Origin: Gemmatimonadales bacterium UBA2960
GTDB lineage: Bacteria; Gemmatimonadota; Gemmatimonadetes; Longimicrobiales; Gaopeijiaceae
Assembly (NCBI GenBank): GCA_002348465.1
Contig: DEBI01000114.1
Coordinates: forward strand, 1 to 24,713
Length of the DNA: 24,713 nucleotides
Direction: 5' to 3'
Both the position numbers and the translations under genes were made by a program. Position 1 is the first letter of the stretch. Every line of letters begins with the position of its first letter. Shown here in pieces: positions 7,879 through 15,847 of the stretch. The notes beneath the pieces are model-generated. The model was not told where the DNA came from. It did not search any database and saw only the letters and a program-made list of their open reading frames with translations.

Positions 7879-9543
7879 TCATTCGCCAATGACATGCGTC
7901 TGCACGGCTTGAGGAAAGTACTTGAGAAGGCTCTCCGTGATCAGTGGCGCGGCTTGCCCGAGCCCACAGGCGGAAGTCTCCTTCATCGTCTTGTTGAGGT
8001 CGCTTACCTCGTCGAGCCACTGTTCAAGATCTTCGGGGCCCGCTTTACCAGCAAGTCGTTCAGTTAGCCGCTGGGTCCCGATTCGGCACGGGAAGCATTT
8101 TCCGCATGATTCTTCAGCGAAAAACTCCATTGCCATATGCGAGATCTCGACCATATCGCGACTGTCGTCGAACACCATGATTCCGCCAGCTCCAAGGAAT
8201 GAACCCTTTGCTCGAATCGACGGTTCGTCTAGCGTGACATCGAGGTCGTCACCTGCGAGAAATCCCCCAGAAAGACCTGCCATGGTGACGGCTTGGACTG
8301 AGCGATTGTTAGGGACTCCGCCAGCCCACTCGTCGATTAGAGTGGACAAGGGTAATCCTATTGGAACCTCGTAATTTCCGGGCCGTGCCACGTCCCCTGA
8401 AAGAGAAATCACCTTTGTTCCTGAGTGATTCCCAAGACCTAAGTTTCGATACCAGTCTGGGCCGCGCAGGACAATTGGTGGCACGGAAGCCAGGGTCTCA
8501 ACGTTGTTCACTGCAGTTGGTGTTCCCTCATATCCGTGTGTTACCGGGTAGGGTGGTCTATTCCTAGGGAAGGGGTGACTGCCCTCTAGCGAGTTTAGAA
8601 GTGAGGTTTCCTCTCCGCAGATATACGCCCCCGCTCCTCGACGTAGATAGATCTTAATCTTGATGCCCGTTCCGAACACGTCGTCCCCTATAACTCCGGC
8701 GGCTTCGGCTTCAGAAATAGCGTTGACTAGGAGGTGCTCAGTCTCTGGGTACTCGTACCGCAGGTAAAGGAATGCTCTTGGTGATCCTGTCGCGTAGCAT
8801 GCGAGAGCCATGCCTTCTAGGACTGCGTGGGGATCGTGGTCCATCAGGGCTCGATCTTTGAAACACCCAGGCTCACCCTCGTCTGCGTTGCAGACTACAG
8901 TTTTGGGTCCTCCTTTGGCGTCGGCTACAGCTTTCCATTTTCGTCCCGTCGGAAACCCCGCTCCTCCCCTGCCTGCCAGACCACTTTGGTCGATCATCTC
9001 AGTCAACTCTTGGGGACTCATGGAGGTCACTGCCTTTTCAAGACCTTCGTATCCACCGGTTTGGCGATATCCCTCAATAGTTTTCCGGTCGCTACTCCTG
9101 ATGTTAGCGAAGACACACTCTTCGTAATCTCCTACCTTGGCAGGAGGGACTGGAGTGTCGCCTAGGGTGAGTTGACTGGCTGATAGACCAACGAACGTCT
9201 GACTGCCTCGGATCACTGGGATGGGTTCGTCACAACGGCCACTGCAAGGCATTCCAGTGGCACCATCTAGTTGGGCCACCAAGTCGTGCGCGCCCTTTAG
9301 GCAGCAAATCGGTCCTGTGCAGACCCTGGGTGCCTCGAAGCCACCTGGGTCACGCGCGAAGTGATGATAGAACGTAATTGTTCCAAACAGATCCGCGATT
9401 GGAATTCTCAACCCCTTGGATACTGATCGGAGTGCTTCTTCACTCAAGTAGCCGTCCCGCTCGTGAATTCGATGCAACAGCGGTAGGAGTGGAGCTTCTT
9501 CGGTCATCGCTTCCGCGATGAGTTCATCGTTAGTTGGCGTCAT
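7879..9543 (-). CDS. Formate dehydrogenase beta subunit, NuoE-NuoF fusion (NADH:acceptor/diaphorase module)
   Basis: A 554-residue fusion. Residues about 1-125 are a NuoE/FdsG-like thioredoxin-fold domain with [2Fe-2S] ligands C75, C80, C100 and C104. Residues about 155-554 are NuoF/FdsB-like, with the FMN/NADH site (GLAGRGGAGFPTGRKWK, 188-204; CNADEGEPGCFKDR, 218-231; GAGAYICGEETSLLNSLEG, 303-321) and the [4Fe-4S] ligands C480, C483, C486 and C526. It takes electrons from the alpha subunit and reduces NAD+ in the cytoplasm. The frame extends upstream to GTG 9606, but ATG 9543 is preferred: the extra 21 residues do not match the family, and a TATAAT-type -10 lies inside that extension. First gene of the two-gene operon; 21 bases separate it from fdhF. 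Confidence 0.94.
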   Translation of the reverse strand: MTPTNDELIAEAMTEEAPLLPLLHRIHERDGYLSEEALRSVSKGLRIPIADLFGTITFYHHFARDPGGFEAPRVCTGPICCLKGAHDLVAQLDGATGMPCSGRCDEPIPVIRGSQTFVGLSASQLTLGDTPVPPAKVGDYEECVFANIRSSDRKTIEGYRQTGGYEGLEKAVTSMSPQELTEMIDQSGLAGRGGAGFPTGRKWKAVADAKGGPKTVVCNADEGEPGCFKDRALMDHDPHAVLEGMALACYATGSPRAFLYLRYEYPETEHLLVNAISEAEAAGVIGDDVFGTGIKIKIYLRRGAGAYICGEETSLLNSLEGSHPFPRNRPPYPVTHGYEGTPTAVNNVETLASVPPIVLRGPDWYRNLGLGNHSGTKVISLSGDVARPGNYEVPIGLPLSTLIDEWAGGVPNNRSVQAVTMAGLSGGFLAGDDLDVTLDEPSIRAKGSFLGAGGIMVFDDSRDMVEISHMAMEFFAEESCGKCFPCRIGTQRLTERLAGKAGPEDLEQWLDEVSDLNKTMKETSACGLGQAAPLITESLLKYFPQAVQTHVIGE

Positions 9544-9582
9544 GCCTTTTCTTCTCGGGCATTCACTGGATTCCTGAGCAGA

Positions 9583-9611
9583 ATTATAGTCTGGCCCTAT
9601 CGACACAACAG
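9583..9611 (-). promoter_or_regulatory. Candidate sigma70 promoter of the formate dehydrogenase operon
   Basis: On the minus strand, CTGTTG (9611-9606), a 17-base spacer and a perfect TATAAT (9588-9583) lie about 40 bases before the chosen ATG at 9543. The -35 is poor (2 of 6), so an activator could be involved; the call rests on the -10 and the position. The start point would be near 9576. Confidence 0.5.
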
Positions 9612-9687
9612 CTAATTTTTCCGGGGCTTAAAATAGTTCTTCTTTGTTGGGCCCTGCCAGCGCTCGTCTTAGGACAAAGCAGTTAGT

Positions 9688-10989
9688 CTAGTTTACTGCT
9701 GGTTTGGGCGCGTTGTGAGCTTCGGAAATACTGGTATCGTCTGCACCTAGCCCCCACGCTAAGCCTAAGTGACCAGGGAGAAGGAGAGCGAAAAACGCTC
9801 CGTTTTCGTGTCCGGACATTGGTGTAATTTGCCAGACCAGCCCGACCAACGCGATCGTGGCACAAACGGCAGAAATTTTTTGGGCGCGAATTTGCCATGT
9901 TACGTCTATGCAGGACATTAGTATAGCTATGGAGAGGACACCAAGGAGGGGGTTCGCGAGAAAGAGATTCTCATTCCAAGCTGAGAACGTATGGTCTGTG
10001 AACAGAAGACCGACGAGTATTAAACCTAAGACTCCAAAAATGCCCGACCAGCTAGAAGCAGCGCTGATGATAAGTCGACGCGCAAAAGCCGATTGACGTA
10101 CAAGCCTCAATCTTAGGGAAGCGAAAGCTATGCCGAAAACGGTCCCTAGAGTCAGGTAACGCATAAGCCACCCGGGCGGTGCTGTTGCTTCTTTGACGCG
10201 CGTAGACGACACAGCAACCTCTTCCGACTCGACCAGGTTTCTAACCGTCCCATCAGATCGCACTACTTGGAAATCTCTGATTTCATCGCGGAGACTCAGG
10301 GGAAGGAACATCTCATCCCAGATTGTCAGCTCGGCGTCCGTTCGAGGCCCGAGCAGCGCGTCCATCCCCGTATAGATTAGCGGGTCGATCTTCGTGAGCC
10401 TTCTCGTATGCCACCGGTAGCTTTTGCCTGTCGGAGTGTCACTGAGGGCCTTTTTGAGTTCGCCTGCTAGAACCATGTCTAGGACGTCACGGACTCGAGT
10501 AGAACAATTGTCGCGAAAATACTGATATGCATAATCCCGGTTGCCCGGTAACGCGTTGTTCTCTGCGAAGGCTTGCAGCTCGAGCTTTTCTGAAGCTGTA
10601 AGGTCCAGTTCTTGGAGCACTACCTCTCGATTGTCTCTCGCGTAGGCGTCAAGCATGATCTGAGTATCGAAGGGTGCCATCATGTAAAGCATACGGCCCT
10701 GAAGAAATCGGATAATGAACTCTACGGGCTGTCCGAAGCTGAAGATCCCCCAGTTGTAGGAGACGTCGTAACCCGTGCTTGTATTGAGCACTCGTATTGC
10801 GTTGTGACCGTAGCGCTCCCACACGGCACTGCCGGGGCCAGCAGTCACCAGCCATACGCGGAGTTCGTTGCCTGCTGTTGCATCGGTAGAGGTCATGTCG
10901 GTCTTTTGGGCGTGCAAAGACGCTGGTGCCGCGACCGATATGATGAAGATGACGGTAGCTATATGCAGTGAGGTCGCCAGGAATTTCAT
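9688..10989 (-). CDS. DUF4105 / Lnb-type periplasmic domain protein with C-terminal membrane segments
   Basis: A 433-residue protein starting at ATG 10989 with a signal-like N-terminus (hydrophobic 9-25, cleavage near SLHAQ). Residues about 41-300 are the DUF4105 domain, now named Lnb N-terminal periplasmic domain. It contains WERYGHNAIRV (H62), YNWGIFSF and YFRDNCSTRVRDVLD (C162), the His and Cys expected of its papain/NlpC-like active site. Residues about 308-425 form roughly five membrane segments. Lnb proteins of Bacteroides have been described as lipoprotein N-acyltransferases; whether that applies here is inference. The frame also extends to an ATG at 11076, which would add 29 residues that look like no known leader. 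It is 144 bases upstream of the formate dehydrogenase gene on the same strand, with a separate promoter likely between them. Confidence 0.82.
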   Translation of the reverse strand: MKFLATSLHIATVIFIISVAAPASLHAQKTDMTSTDATAGNELRVWLVTAGPGSAVWERYGHNAIRVLNTSTGYDVSYNWGIFSFGQPVEFIIRFLQGRMLYMMAPFDTQIMLDAYARDNREVVLQELDLTASEKLELQAFAENNALPGNRDYAYQYFRDNCSTRVRDVLDMVLAGELKKALSDTPTGKSYRWHTRRLTKIDPLIYTGMDALLGPRTDAELTIWDEMFLPLSLRDEIRDFQVVRSDGTVRNLVESEEVAVSSTRVKEATAPPGWLMRYLTLGTVFGIAFASLRLRLVRQSAFARRLIISAASSWSGIFGVLGLILVGLLFTDHTFSAWNENLFLANPLLGVLSIAILMSCIDVTWQIRAQKISAVCATIALVGLVWQITPMSGHENGAFFALLLPGHLGLAWGLGADDTSISEAHNAPKPAVN

Positions 10990-11241
10990 GATCACAATTT
11001 GGCAAGAGCCGCTTAGTGCACCAACTCGGGCGACTCTTGCTAAGCATGGAGTCGCTAGGGTGAAGAGTTTTTTCATGGACTGCAGAAAAGCAAACAGGCA
11101 TACTTATCACTGTCTGCTGCGAGAAAGCGGGGTGCCCAACGACAGTCAATTCGCTCGTTACTCAGGTAGCTTGACTGAGCGACTGTCCTGCAAGCCGGAC
11201 TCGGAGTGAAGACCCTCAGTCTTGCAAACTGGAGATAAAGC

Positions 11242-11448
11242 GTGGTTGGTCTCAGACCGGGTTTTGCGGTGGCGGTTGGTTTCACCTTGTGGTTGGGTGG
11301 GCTCTTGGTGGCTTTGATGCTCGGGATGGGGTCAGCCTATACGGTTGTCTCAGGAATTTTTGTGTCTTCACGGATATGGGCCCGTATACGTGAGAAGCGT
11401 GATGCACTGCTGCCTGGAGAAATCAGGAGGGATCCCCCCGAGGCTTAA
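11242..11448 (+). CDS. Small hypothetical membrane protein
   Basis: A 68-residue ORF from GTG 11242 with a good ribosome-binding site, GGAG at 11231-11234, seven bases upstream. Residues about 8-45 are strongly hydrophobic (VGFTLWLGGLLVALMLGMG, then AYTVVSGIFVSS), enough for one long or two short membrane segments, followed by a basic, then acidic tail (WARIREKRDALLPGEIRRD) likely in the cytoplasm. It lies alone between two minus-strand genes and ends 21 bases from the convergent peptidase gene. I do not recognise a family. The ribosome-binding site and amphipathic layout argue that it is real, but it could still be fortuitous. Confidence 0.6.
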   Translation: MVGLRPGFAVAVGFTLWLGGLLVALMLGMGSAYTVVSGIFVSSRIWARIREKRDALLPGEIRRDPPEA

Positions 11449-11469
11449 TCGATCGAGTCTCACTTAATA

Positions 11470-14061
11470 TCATCTGGTTTTCGGACTTTCTACCTGAAGC
11501 GGGAGGATATCCGCCATATCTGCCCGGGCACCTAGTAAGTGCTCGACGAAGTATTCTGCTCGCAGCCAAAACCAGTAATCACCCATGTCACCGTACCCAT
11601 GTCGTTGACCGGGGAAGACAAAGTAGTCGAAGCGTTTGTTTGCGCGGATAAGGGCCTCTGCCATACGGTGAGTTCCCGCATGGTGAACATTATTGTCCAC
11701 GTTTCCGGTCGTTAGAAGCAGATGACCTTTGAGGTTGGCGGCGAGGTCTGAGTTCTTCTCAATATCGTACTCGAACGAGATTGTGCCGTCGTCGTCGACC
11801 ACTTCCTGAACTCCGTGATGTATCTCCGACCACCAGCGATTATAAACGTCATTGTTATGGTTTCCTGAGGACGATACGGCGACCTTGAAAAAGTCTGGGT
11901 AAACCAGCATTGCAGCAGTCGACATGAACCCACCCCCTGAGTGACCGTAGATCCCGACTCGGTCTAGGTCTACGAATTCGTGCCGATCGCCGAGCTGCTC
12001 TATAACGGCCTTTTTGTCTGCCAGACCGTAATCTCGGAGATTACCATAACCGTAATTGTGGTACCACTTTGATCGGTCTGGATTCCCACCCCTGTTTCCT
12101 AGCGTCACGACGATCACACCGAATTGCGCAAGCGCCTGCTCGTATTGGTTAGTCGACCAGAACTTGGATACTGACTCCGTTTGAGGACCCGGGTACACAT
12201 AAGCGATGATTGGATAGTTCTTCTCTGGATCAAAGTTGTAGGGTTTATACATGACACCGTAGATGTCGGTAACTCCGTCAGCAGCCTCAGCCACGAAAGG
12301 CTCAGGGAATGAATAGCCTGCGTCATCCAAAGCAGAGAAGTCCGCAATCTCAAGGTCTAAAATCTTTGTCCCTTGGGCGTTGTAGAGCGCGGATGCGGGT
12401 TTTGTATTTACTCGGGAGTAATTGTCGACGAAGAAGCGTCTCGACTCACCCATAGAAAATCTATGCTCATAGTCACCCGGGTTAAGCAGCGTTAACCCGG
12501 AACCATCCAGGTTCACACGGTAAAGGTGTTGATAGTACGGATCTTCGCCGTCTTCCCGTCCTTGACCGGTGAGGAAGGCATACCCGCGTTCCTCGTCAAT
12601 GCCGACGATTCCATCGACATGCCATGGCCCTGATGTAAGTCGGTTTCTAAGATTTCCGTCGGAGGAATACCTGTATATGTGTGCCCATCCGTCTTGCTCG
12701 GACCACCAGAGCCAGCTTCCATCTGTCAAGCGCTGAGGCTGCCGAGTCTCCATGTATGTGTTGAGGCTGTCCACGAGAATGTCTCGAAACTCTCCGGTTG
12801 TGGTATTGGCCACACTGAGAGCTGCCCTGTGTCGATCTCTTGAGATTCGGAGGTAATAGAGCTCGTCTGAATTTTCAGATATCCACTGAGATACGCGTGG
12901 TTCGTCTGAATCTGGATAGAAGAACTGCTGCGCATTTACGATGCTCAGATCTGGGTCCTTCTCCGTTTGATCGGCGACGGTTACCTGGCTTCGGTTCTCG
13001 ACGTCGTAAATGATTATCTCATGCTGGTCGACGTTCTCTTCGCCGGGCATCTCGTACGCGTAAGTTTCCAGCTCAGGCCTATCGTTTCCCGTCGTGTGGA
13101 CCACCCAGAGTTTGCCTACTTCTCTATAGTCGGTTCGCAACAACGCGAAACGCTGGGAGTCCTGTGACCAAGTAAGATTGGCCCGCTTGCGATCGTCTTT
13201 GTTCTCTTCTTCAGAGATGTTGGTCTCACCCCGCCCAGTGCCATTTGCGGCATACGAGTAGTACTTTTCTCCGTCGGTGGTGAGCTGGATCTCTTCTACA
13301 TCTATTTCATTTTCAGCTTCTTCCGCCGCATCGCCATCTTTACCGCGACGAGCGTCGAGGATTCGCCCATAATCCGAACCCGACATCATCCATAGGTTGT
13401 AGTTACGGACGAAGATGATTGTCTGGCCATCGGGAGAGACGCTTGCCCACACAGGGTGATCGTCGGGCTCCTCGAAGTCTCTTAGTTCTCGTAACGTTTG
13501 CGTGGAGACAGTGAACTCAAAGTGATGAACACGTTTCTGGGTTCGCTCTCGATCATCTTCATCATCTCGCTCCTCGTTATCCTGACCGGACTCCTCTTGT
13601 GTCTCCTCGTCCTGGGATGACTCGACGTCAAATTGGAAGATATCGTCGTTGAGGAAGCGAATATTAGTGATAGGGAGGTGCTGCCCATCCCAGGGGTCTC
13701 TCGTGATCCTAGTCAACTCTGCCGCCATCACGTCATTGTCGAAGAGTTGGTTTCGGGTTCCACGTTCCGGATTCACCAGATAGAAAAACGTCCCATCCGC
13801 GTTTTCCCATTCGTACCAAAAAGTCTCAGTACCCTTGATCCAGCGGGGTGAGACGGTCGTGCTGTGCACCATTTCACGGATCTTGTATGGTGCCCATCGG
13901 GCTGCTAGGTCGAAGTCTGCAACTGCGTCTGGACGCGCCTCGCTCGATTGAGCGGCTGCAGGCATAGGAACGCAGAGTAGAGGCAGGCAGGCCAGAATGA
14001 AGACAGGTAAACGAGAGTGAGCGAGATTGCCCTGATACTTGGATGGGTGCAGAACGAACAT
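11470..14061 (-). CDS. Secreted S9 family prolyl oligopeptidase, DPP-IV-like
   Basis: An 863-residue protein with a signal peptide (hydrophobic 18-36, cleavage near PAAAQ). Residues about 40-590 are the DPP-IV N-terminal beta-propeller, with repeats such as HPVWASVSPDGQTIIF and LTWSQDSQRFALLR. The C-terminal alpha/beta hydrolase carries Ser708 (GHSGGG), Asp789 (GNVDNNVH) and His821 (GQRHGYGD). The Ser-Asp and Asp-His spacings of 81 and 32 are close to those of DPP-IV. It would cleave dipeptides or short peptides in the periplasm or outside. The propeller has acidic insertions at 147-177 (15 of 31 residues Asp/Glu) and about 240-262. The start ATG 14061 has GAGAAG seven bases upstream, inside an inverted repeat. 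Confidence 0.95.
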   Translation of the reverse strand: MFVLHPSKYQGNLAHSRLPVFILACLPLLCVPMPAAAQSSEARPDAVADFDLAARWAPYKIREMVHSTTVSPRWIKGTETFWYEWENADGTFFYLVNPERGTRNQLFDNDVMAAELTRITRDPWDGQHLPITNIRFLNDDIFQFDVESSQDEETQEESGQDNEERDDEDDRERTQKRVHHFEFTVSTQTLRELRDFEEPDDHPVWASVSPDGQTIIFVRNYNLWMMSGSDYGRILDARRGKDGDAAEEAENEIDVEEIQLTTDGEKYYSYAANGTGRGETNISEEENKDDRKRANLTWSQDSQRFALLRTDYREVGKLWVVHTTGNDRPELETYAYEMPGEENVDQHEIIIYDVENRSQVTVADQTEKDPDLSIVNAQQFFYPDSDEPRVSQWISENSDELYYLRISRDRHRAALSVANTTTGEFRDILVDSLNTYMETRQPQRLTDGSWLWWSEQDGWAHIYRYSSDGNLRNRLTSGPWHVDGIVGIDEERGYAFLTGQGREDGEDPYYQHLYRVNLDGSGLTLLNPGDYEHRFSMGESRRFFVDNYSRVNTKPASALYNAQGTKILDLEIADFSALDDAGYSFPEPFVAEAADGVTDIYGVMYKPYNFDPEKNYPIIAYVYPGPQTESVSKFWSTNQYEQALAQFGVIVVTLGNRGGNPDRSKWYHNYGYGNLRDYGLADKKAVIEQLGDRHEFVDLDRVGIYGHSGGGFMSTAAMLVYPDFFKVAVSSSGNHNNDVYNRWWSEIHHGVQEVVDDDGTISFEYDIEKNSDLAANLKGHLLLTTGNVDNNVHHAGTHRMAEALIRANKRFDYFVFPGQRHGYGDMGDYWFWLRAEYFVEHLLGARADMADILPLQVESPKTR

Positions 14062-14376
14062 GTGCGAGCTTCTCAGATGTGAGTTATGCCGGAATACGTT
14101 AAGCTCTGAGAAGAGGCGTCATGTTGGCAGCGCCGGCAAGCGCATTCAGAGTAATCGTTTGGCGGCGATCGGGGGATCTGCATAGCTTGGCGAGTCATCA
14201 CTACTACAGAGGTGGCTGATACAGTGCTCAATATGCACGATGGATTGCCTTTAATAGGCGCAGAGAATCAGGCTCCGGGAGAGAATTAGGGGAAATACTT
14301 ATGGCAAAGGACCGATAAGTGGATGCTCTCATGATGGGCCTGTTCAAGTCCTTACTACTTTTCTGACTAAGTCATT
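14062..14376. other. 315-base divergent intergenic region between the peptidase and fdhD
   Basis: Apart from the inverted repeat at 14069-14113, I see no convincing promoter, riboswitch or RNA gene. It must hold the promoters for both the minus-strand peptidase and the plus-strand fdhD-mobA operon. No Moco or cobalamin riboswitch core was recognised by eye. Confidence 0.5.
14069..14113 (-). repeat. 9-bp inverted repeat in the peptidase 5' leader, covering the ribosome-binding site
   Basis: CTTCTCAGA at 14069-14077 and its exact reverse complement TCTGAGAAG at 14105-14113 are separated by 27 bases. In the minus-strand transcript the downstream arm ends seven bases before the ATG at 14061 and contains the only purine-rich ribosome-binding candidate, GAGAAG. 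If the hairpin forms, it would hide that site. The pairing is seen; the regulatory role is inferred. Confidence 0.5.
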
Positions 14377-15219
14377 GTGATTGGTCAGAGAGGCGGGACA
14401 AAGACTGCTAGGGTCGAGCGTTACAGGGATGGTTCGTCCGAATCCCGGAAGGATGTCTTGGCTGTTGAAGAGCCGCTTGAGATTCGGGTTTCATGGCAAG
14501 GAAAAGAAGGGCGTCGAGTCGAGTCGATAGCGATTACGATGCGAACGCCTGGAAATGATTTCGACCTAGTTTCTGGATTTCTTCGCAGCGAAGGTGTTCT
14601 GGCGTCGGCCTCCGATGTGCTTGAGCTATCGTATTGCCAGGGCCCGGAAGAGCAGGAGTACAATGTCGTTGAAGCCAAACTAGCCCCAGACGTTAGATTC
14701 GACCTTGAGCTTCTGCGCCGTAATGTCTTCACAAATTCGAGTTGCGGTGTCTGTGGTAAGGCCTCTCTCGAAGCCGTCGAAGCAGCGGGGTGCCAGCTGC
14801 TACCAGCTGGTCTGACGGTTGCTGTTGAGTTGATAACTGAGTTGCCTGATCGACTACTCGAACGGCAGACGGTGTTCGAGCGTACCGGCGGACTTCACGC
14901 AGCAGGACTTTTCGACGCTAGCGGCAAACGCCATGTCGTAATGGAGGACGTAGGCCGACACAATGCAGTAGACAAGGTTGTGGGTCACGAGCTTCTGGCT
15001 CGTAGGCTTCCCGCTAGTAATAAGATTCTCGTGGTTAGTGGACGTGCTTCCTTCGAGCTAGTCCAGAAGGCCGTTATTGCTGGAATCCCGATGTTGGTGG
15101 CGGTGGGTGCACCATCTAGTCTGGCTGTCGACCTAGCTCGACGATTCAAGCACACGCTTGTGGGTTTTACCCGTAAAGGAGGCTTTAACGTCTATACGGA
15201 ACCCCAGCGAGTAGAGTGA
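14377..15219 (+). CDS. fdhD: Formate dehydrogenase accessory sulfurtransferase FdhD
   Basis: A 280-residue protein, normal length. It has the N-terminal VEEPLEIRV segment (about 30-38), GFLRSEGV, the CxxC loop TNSSCGVCGK (C123, C126), ERTGGLHAAGLF, and MEDVGRHNAVDKVVG. These are the hallmark motifs of FdhD, which carries sulfur from a cysteine desulfurase to the bis-MGD cofactor of formate dehydrogenases, a step needed for activity. It begins at GTG 14377 with no clear ribosome-binding site. It is the first gene of a tight plus-strand operon with mobA 13 bases on. The substrate enzyme is very probably the selenocysteine formate dehydrogenase in this window. Confidence 0.96.
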   Translation: MIGQRGGTKTARVERYRDGSSESRKDVLAVEEPLEIRVSWQGKEGRRVESIAITMRTPGNDFDLVSGFLRSEGVLASASDVLELSYCQGPEEQEYNVVEAKLAPDVRFDLELLRRNVFTNSSCGVCGKASLEAVEAAGCQLLPAGLTVAVELITELPDRLLERQTVFERTGGLHAAGLFDASGKRHVVMEDVGRHNAVDKVVGHELLARRLPASNKILVVSGRASFELVQKAVIAGIPMLVAVGAPSSLAVDLARRFKHTLVGFTRKGGFNVYTEPQRVE

Positions 15220-15232
15220 ACGGATATTTTCC

Positions 15233-15847
15233 ATGACCGGGCAACAGATCCCACTCTCACTGAGGCCGATGATAGGTGCAGTTTTAGCTGGAGGAGAGAG
15301 TCGGCGCTTCGGCCGTGATAAGGCTGCCACGGAGATTGAGGGAGTTCCGATGGTATTGCGAGCGTCCCATGCATTGGCCGCTGTGTGCGACGACGTGGTG
15401 ATCGTTTCCTCCCGCTCAGTTTCTGAGTCGTGGGGTACGGTGCTGAAGGATCTGCGCCCTGGATTCGGACCCCTAGCAGGTATTGAGTCGGCGCTCCACC
15501 ATGCTTTCAAGAATCAAGCATCGGCCGTCTTTGTCTTGGCGACCGACCTTCCTAGCGTGGGTCCGGAGGTAATAGAGGCGGTGGCTTTGGGGGCGGTGGA
15601 ATCTGACGCCAATCGTGTGCTCGCGGCGGCGGCGAGTCGACGAGGTGACCCTGATTTTGAGCCACTCTGTGCCGTCTATCGGACGGAGTGTATGGATGTT
15701 GCGACGGGGTTGCTTGATAAAGGAGAGCGAGCTGCTCGATCACTGTTTGAGGCGGTTGATGGAAAGAAGGTCGTGCTCGACTCTGGGTCGGCGAGGGCCG
15801 TCTCGGTAAACGTTAACTTGCCTGCTGACCTGGGTCGTGCCTTGTGA
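15233..15847 (+). CDS. mobA: Molybdenum cofactor guanylyltransferase MobA
   Basis: A 204-residue nucleotidyltransferase. The N-terminus has the signature GAVLAGGESRRFGRDKAATE (residues 15-34). FGPLAGIESALHHA and VLATDLPSVGPEVI (the conserved DxP that binds Mg-GTP), then FEPLCAVYR, complete the MobA pattern. It adds GMP to molybdopterin to make the MGD form used by formate dehydrogenase. Thirteen bases follow fdhD and its stop overlaps the next start as GTGA at 15844-15847, so the three genes are probably co-transcribed and coupled. Slightly long N-terminus (14 residues before the motif), otherwise ordinary. Confidence 0.94.
   Translation: MTGQQIPLSLRPMIGAVLAGGESRRFGRDKAATEIEGVPMVLRASHALAAVCDDVVIVSSRSVSESWGTVLKDLRPGFGPLAGIESALHHAFKNQASAVFVLATDLPSVGPEVIEAVALGAVESDANRVLAAAASRRGDPDFEPLCAVYRTECMDVATGLLDKGERAARSLFEAVDGKKVVLDSGSARAVSVNVNLPADLGRAL

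Noticed and set aside
7519..8067. Plus-strand ORF of 182 codons opposite the formate dehydrogenase genes
   Set aside because: It is antisense to well-supported coding sequence, spans the junction of two genes and has no recognisable domain; likely a codon-bias shadow.
9544..9606. N-terminal extension of the formate dehydrogenase beta subunit from GTG 9606
   Set aside because: It does not match the family and overlaps a TATAAT-type promoter; ATG 9543 is preferred.
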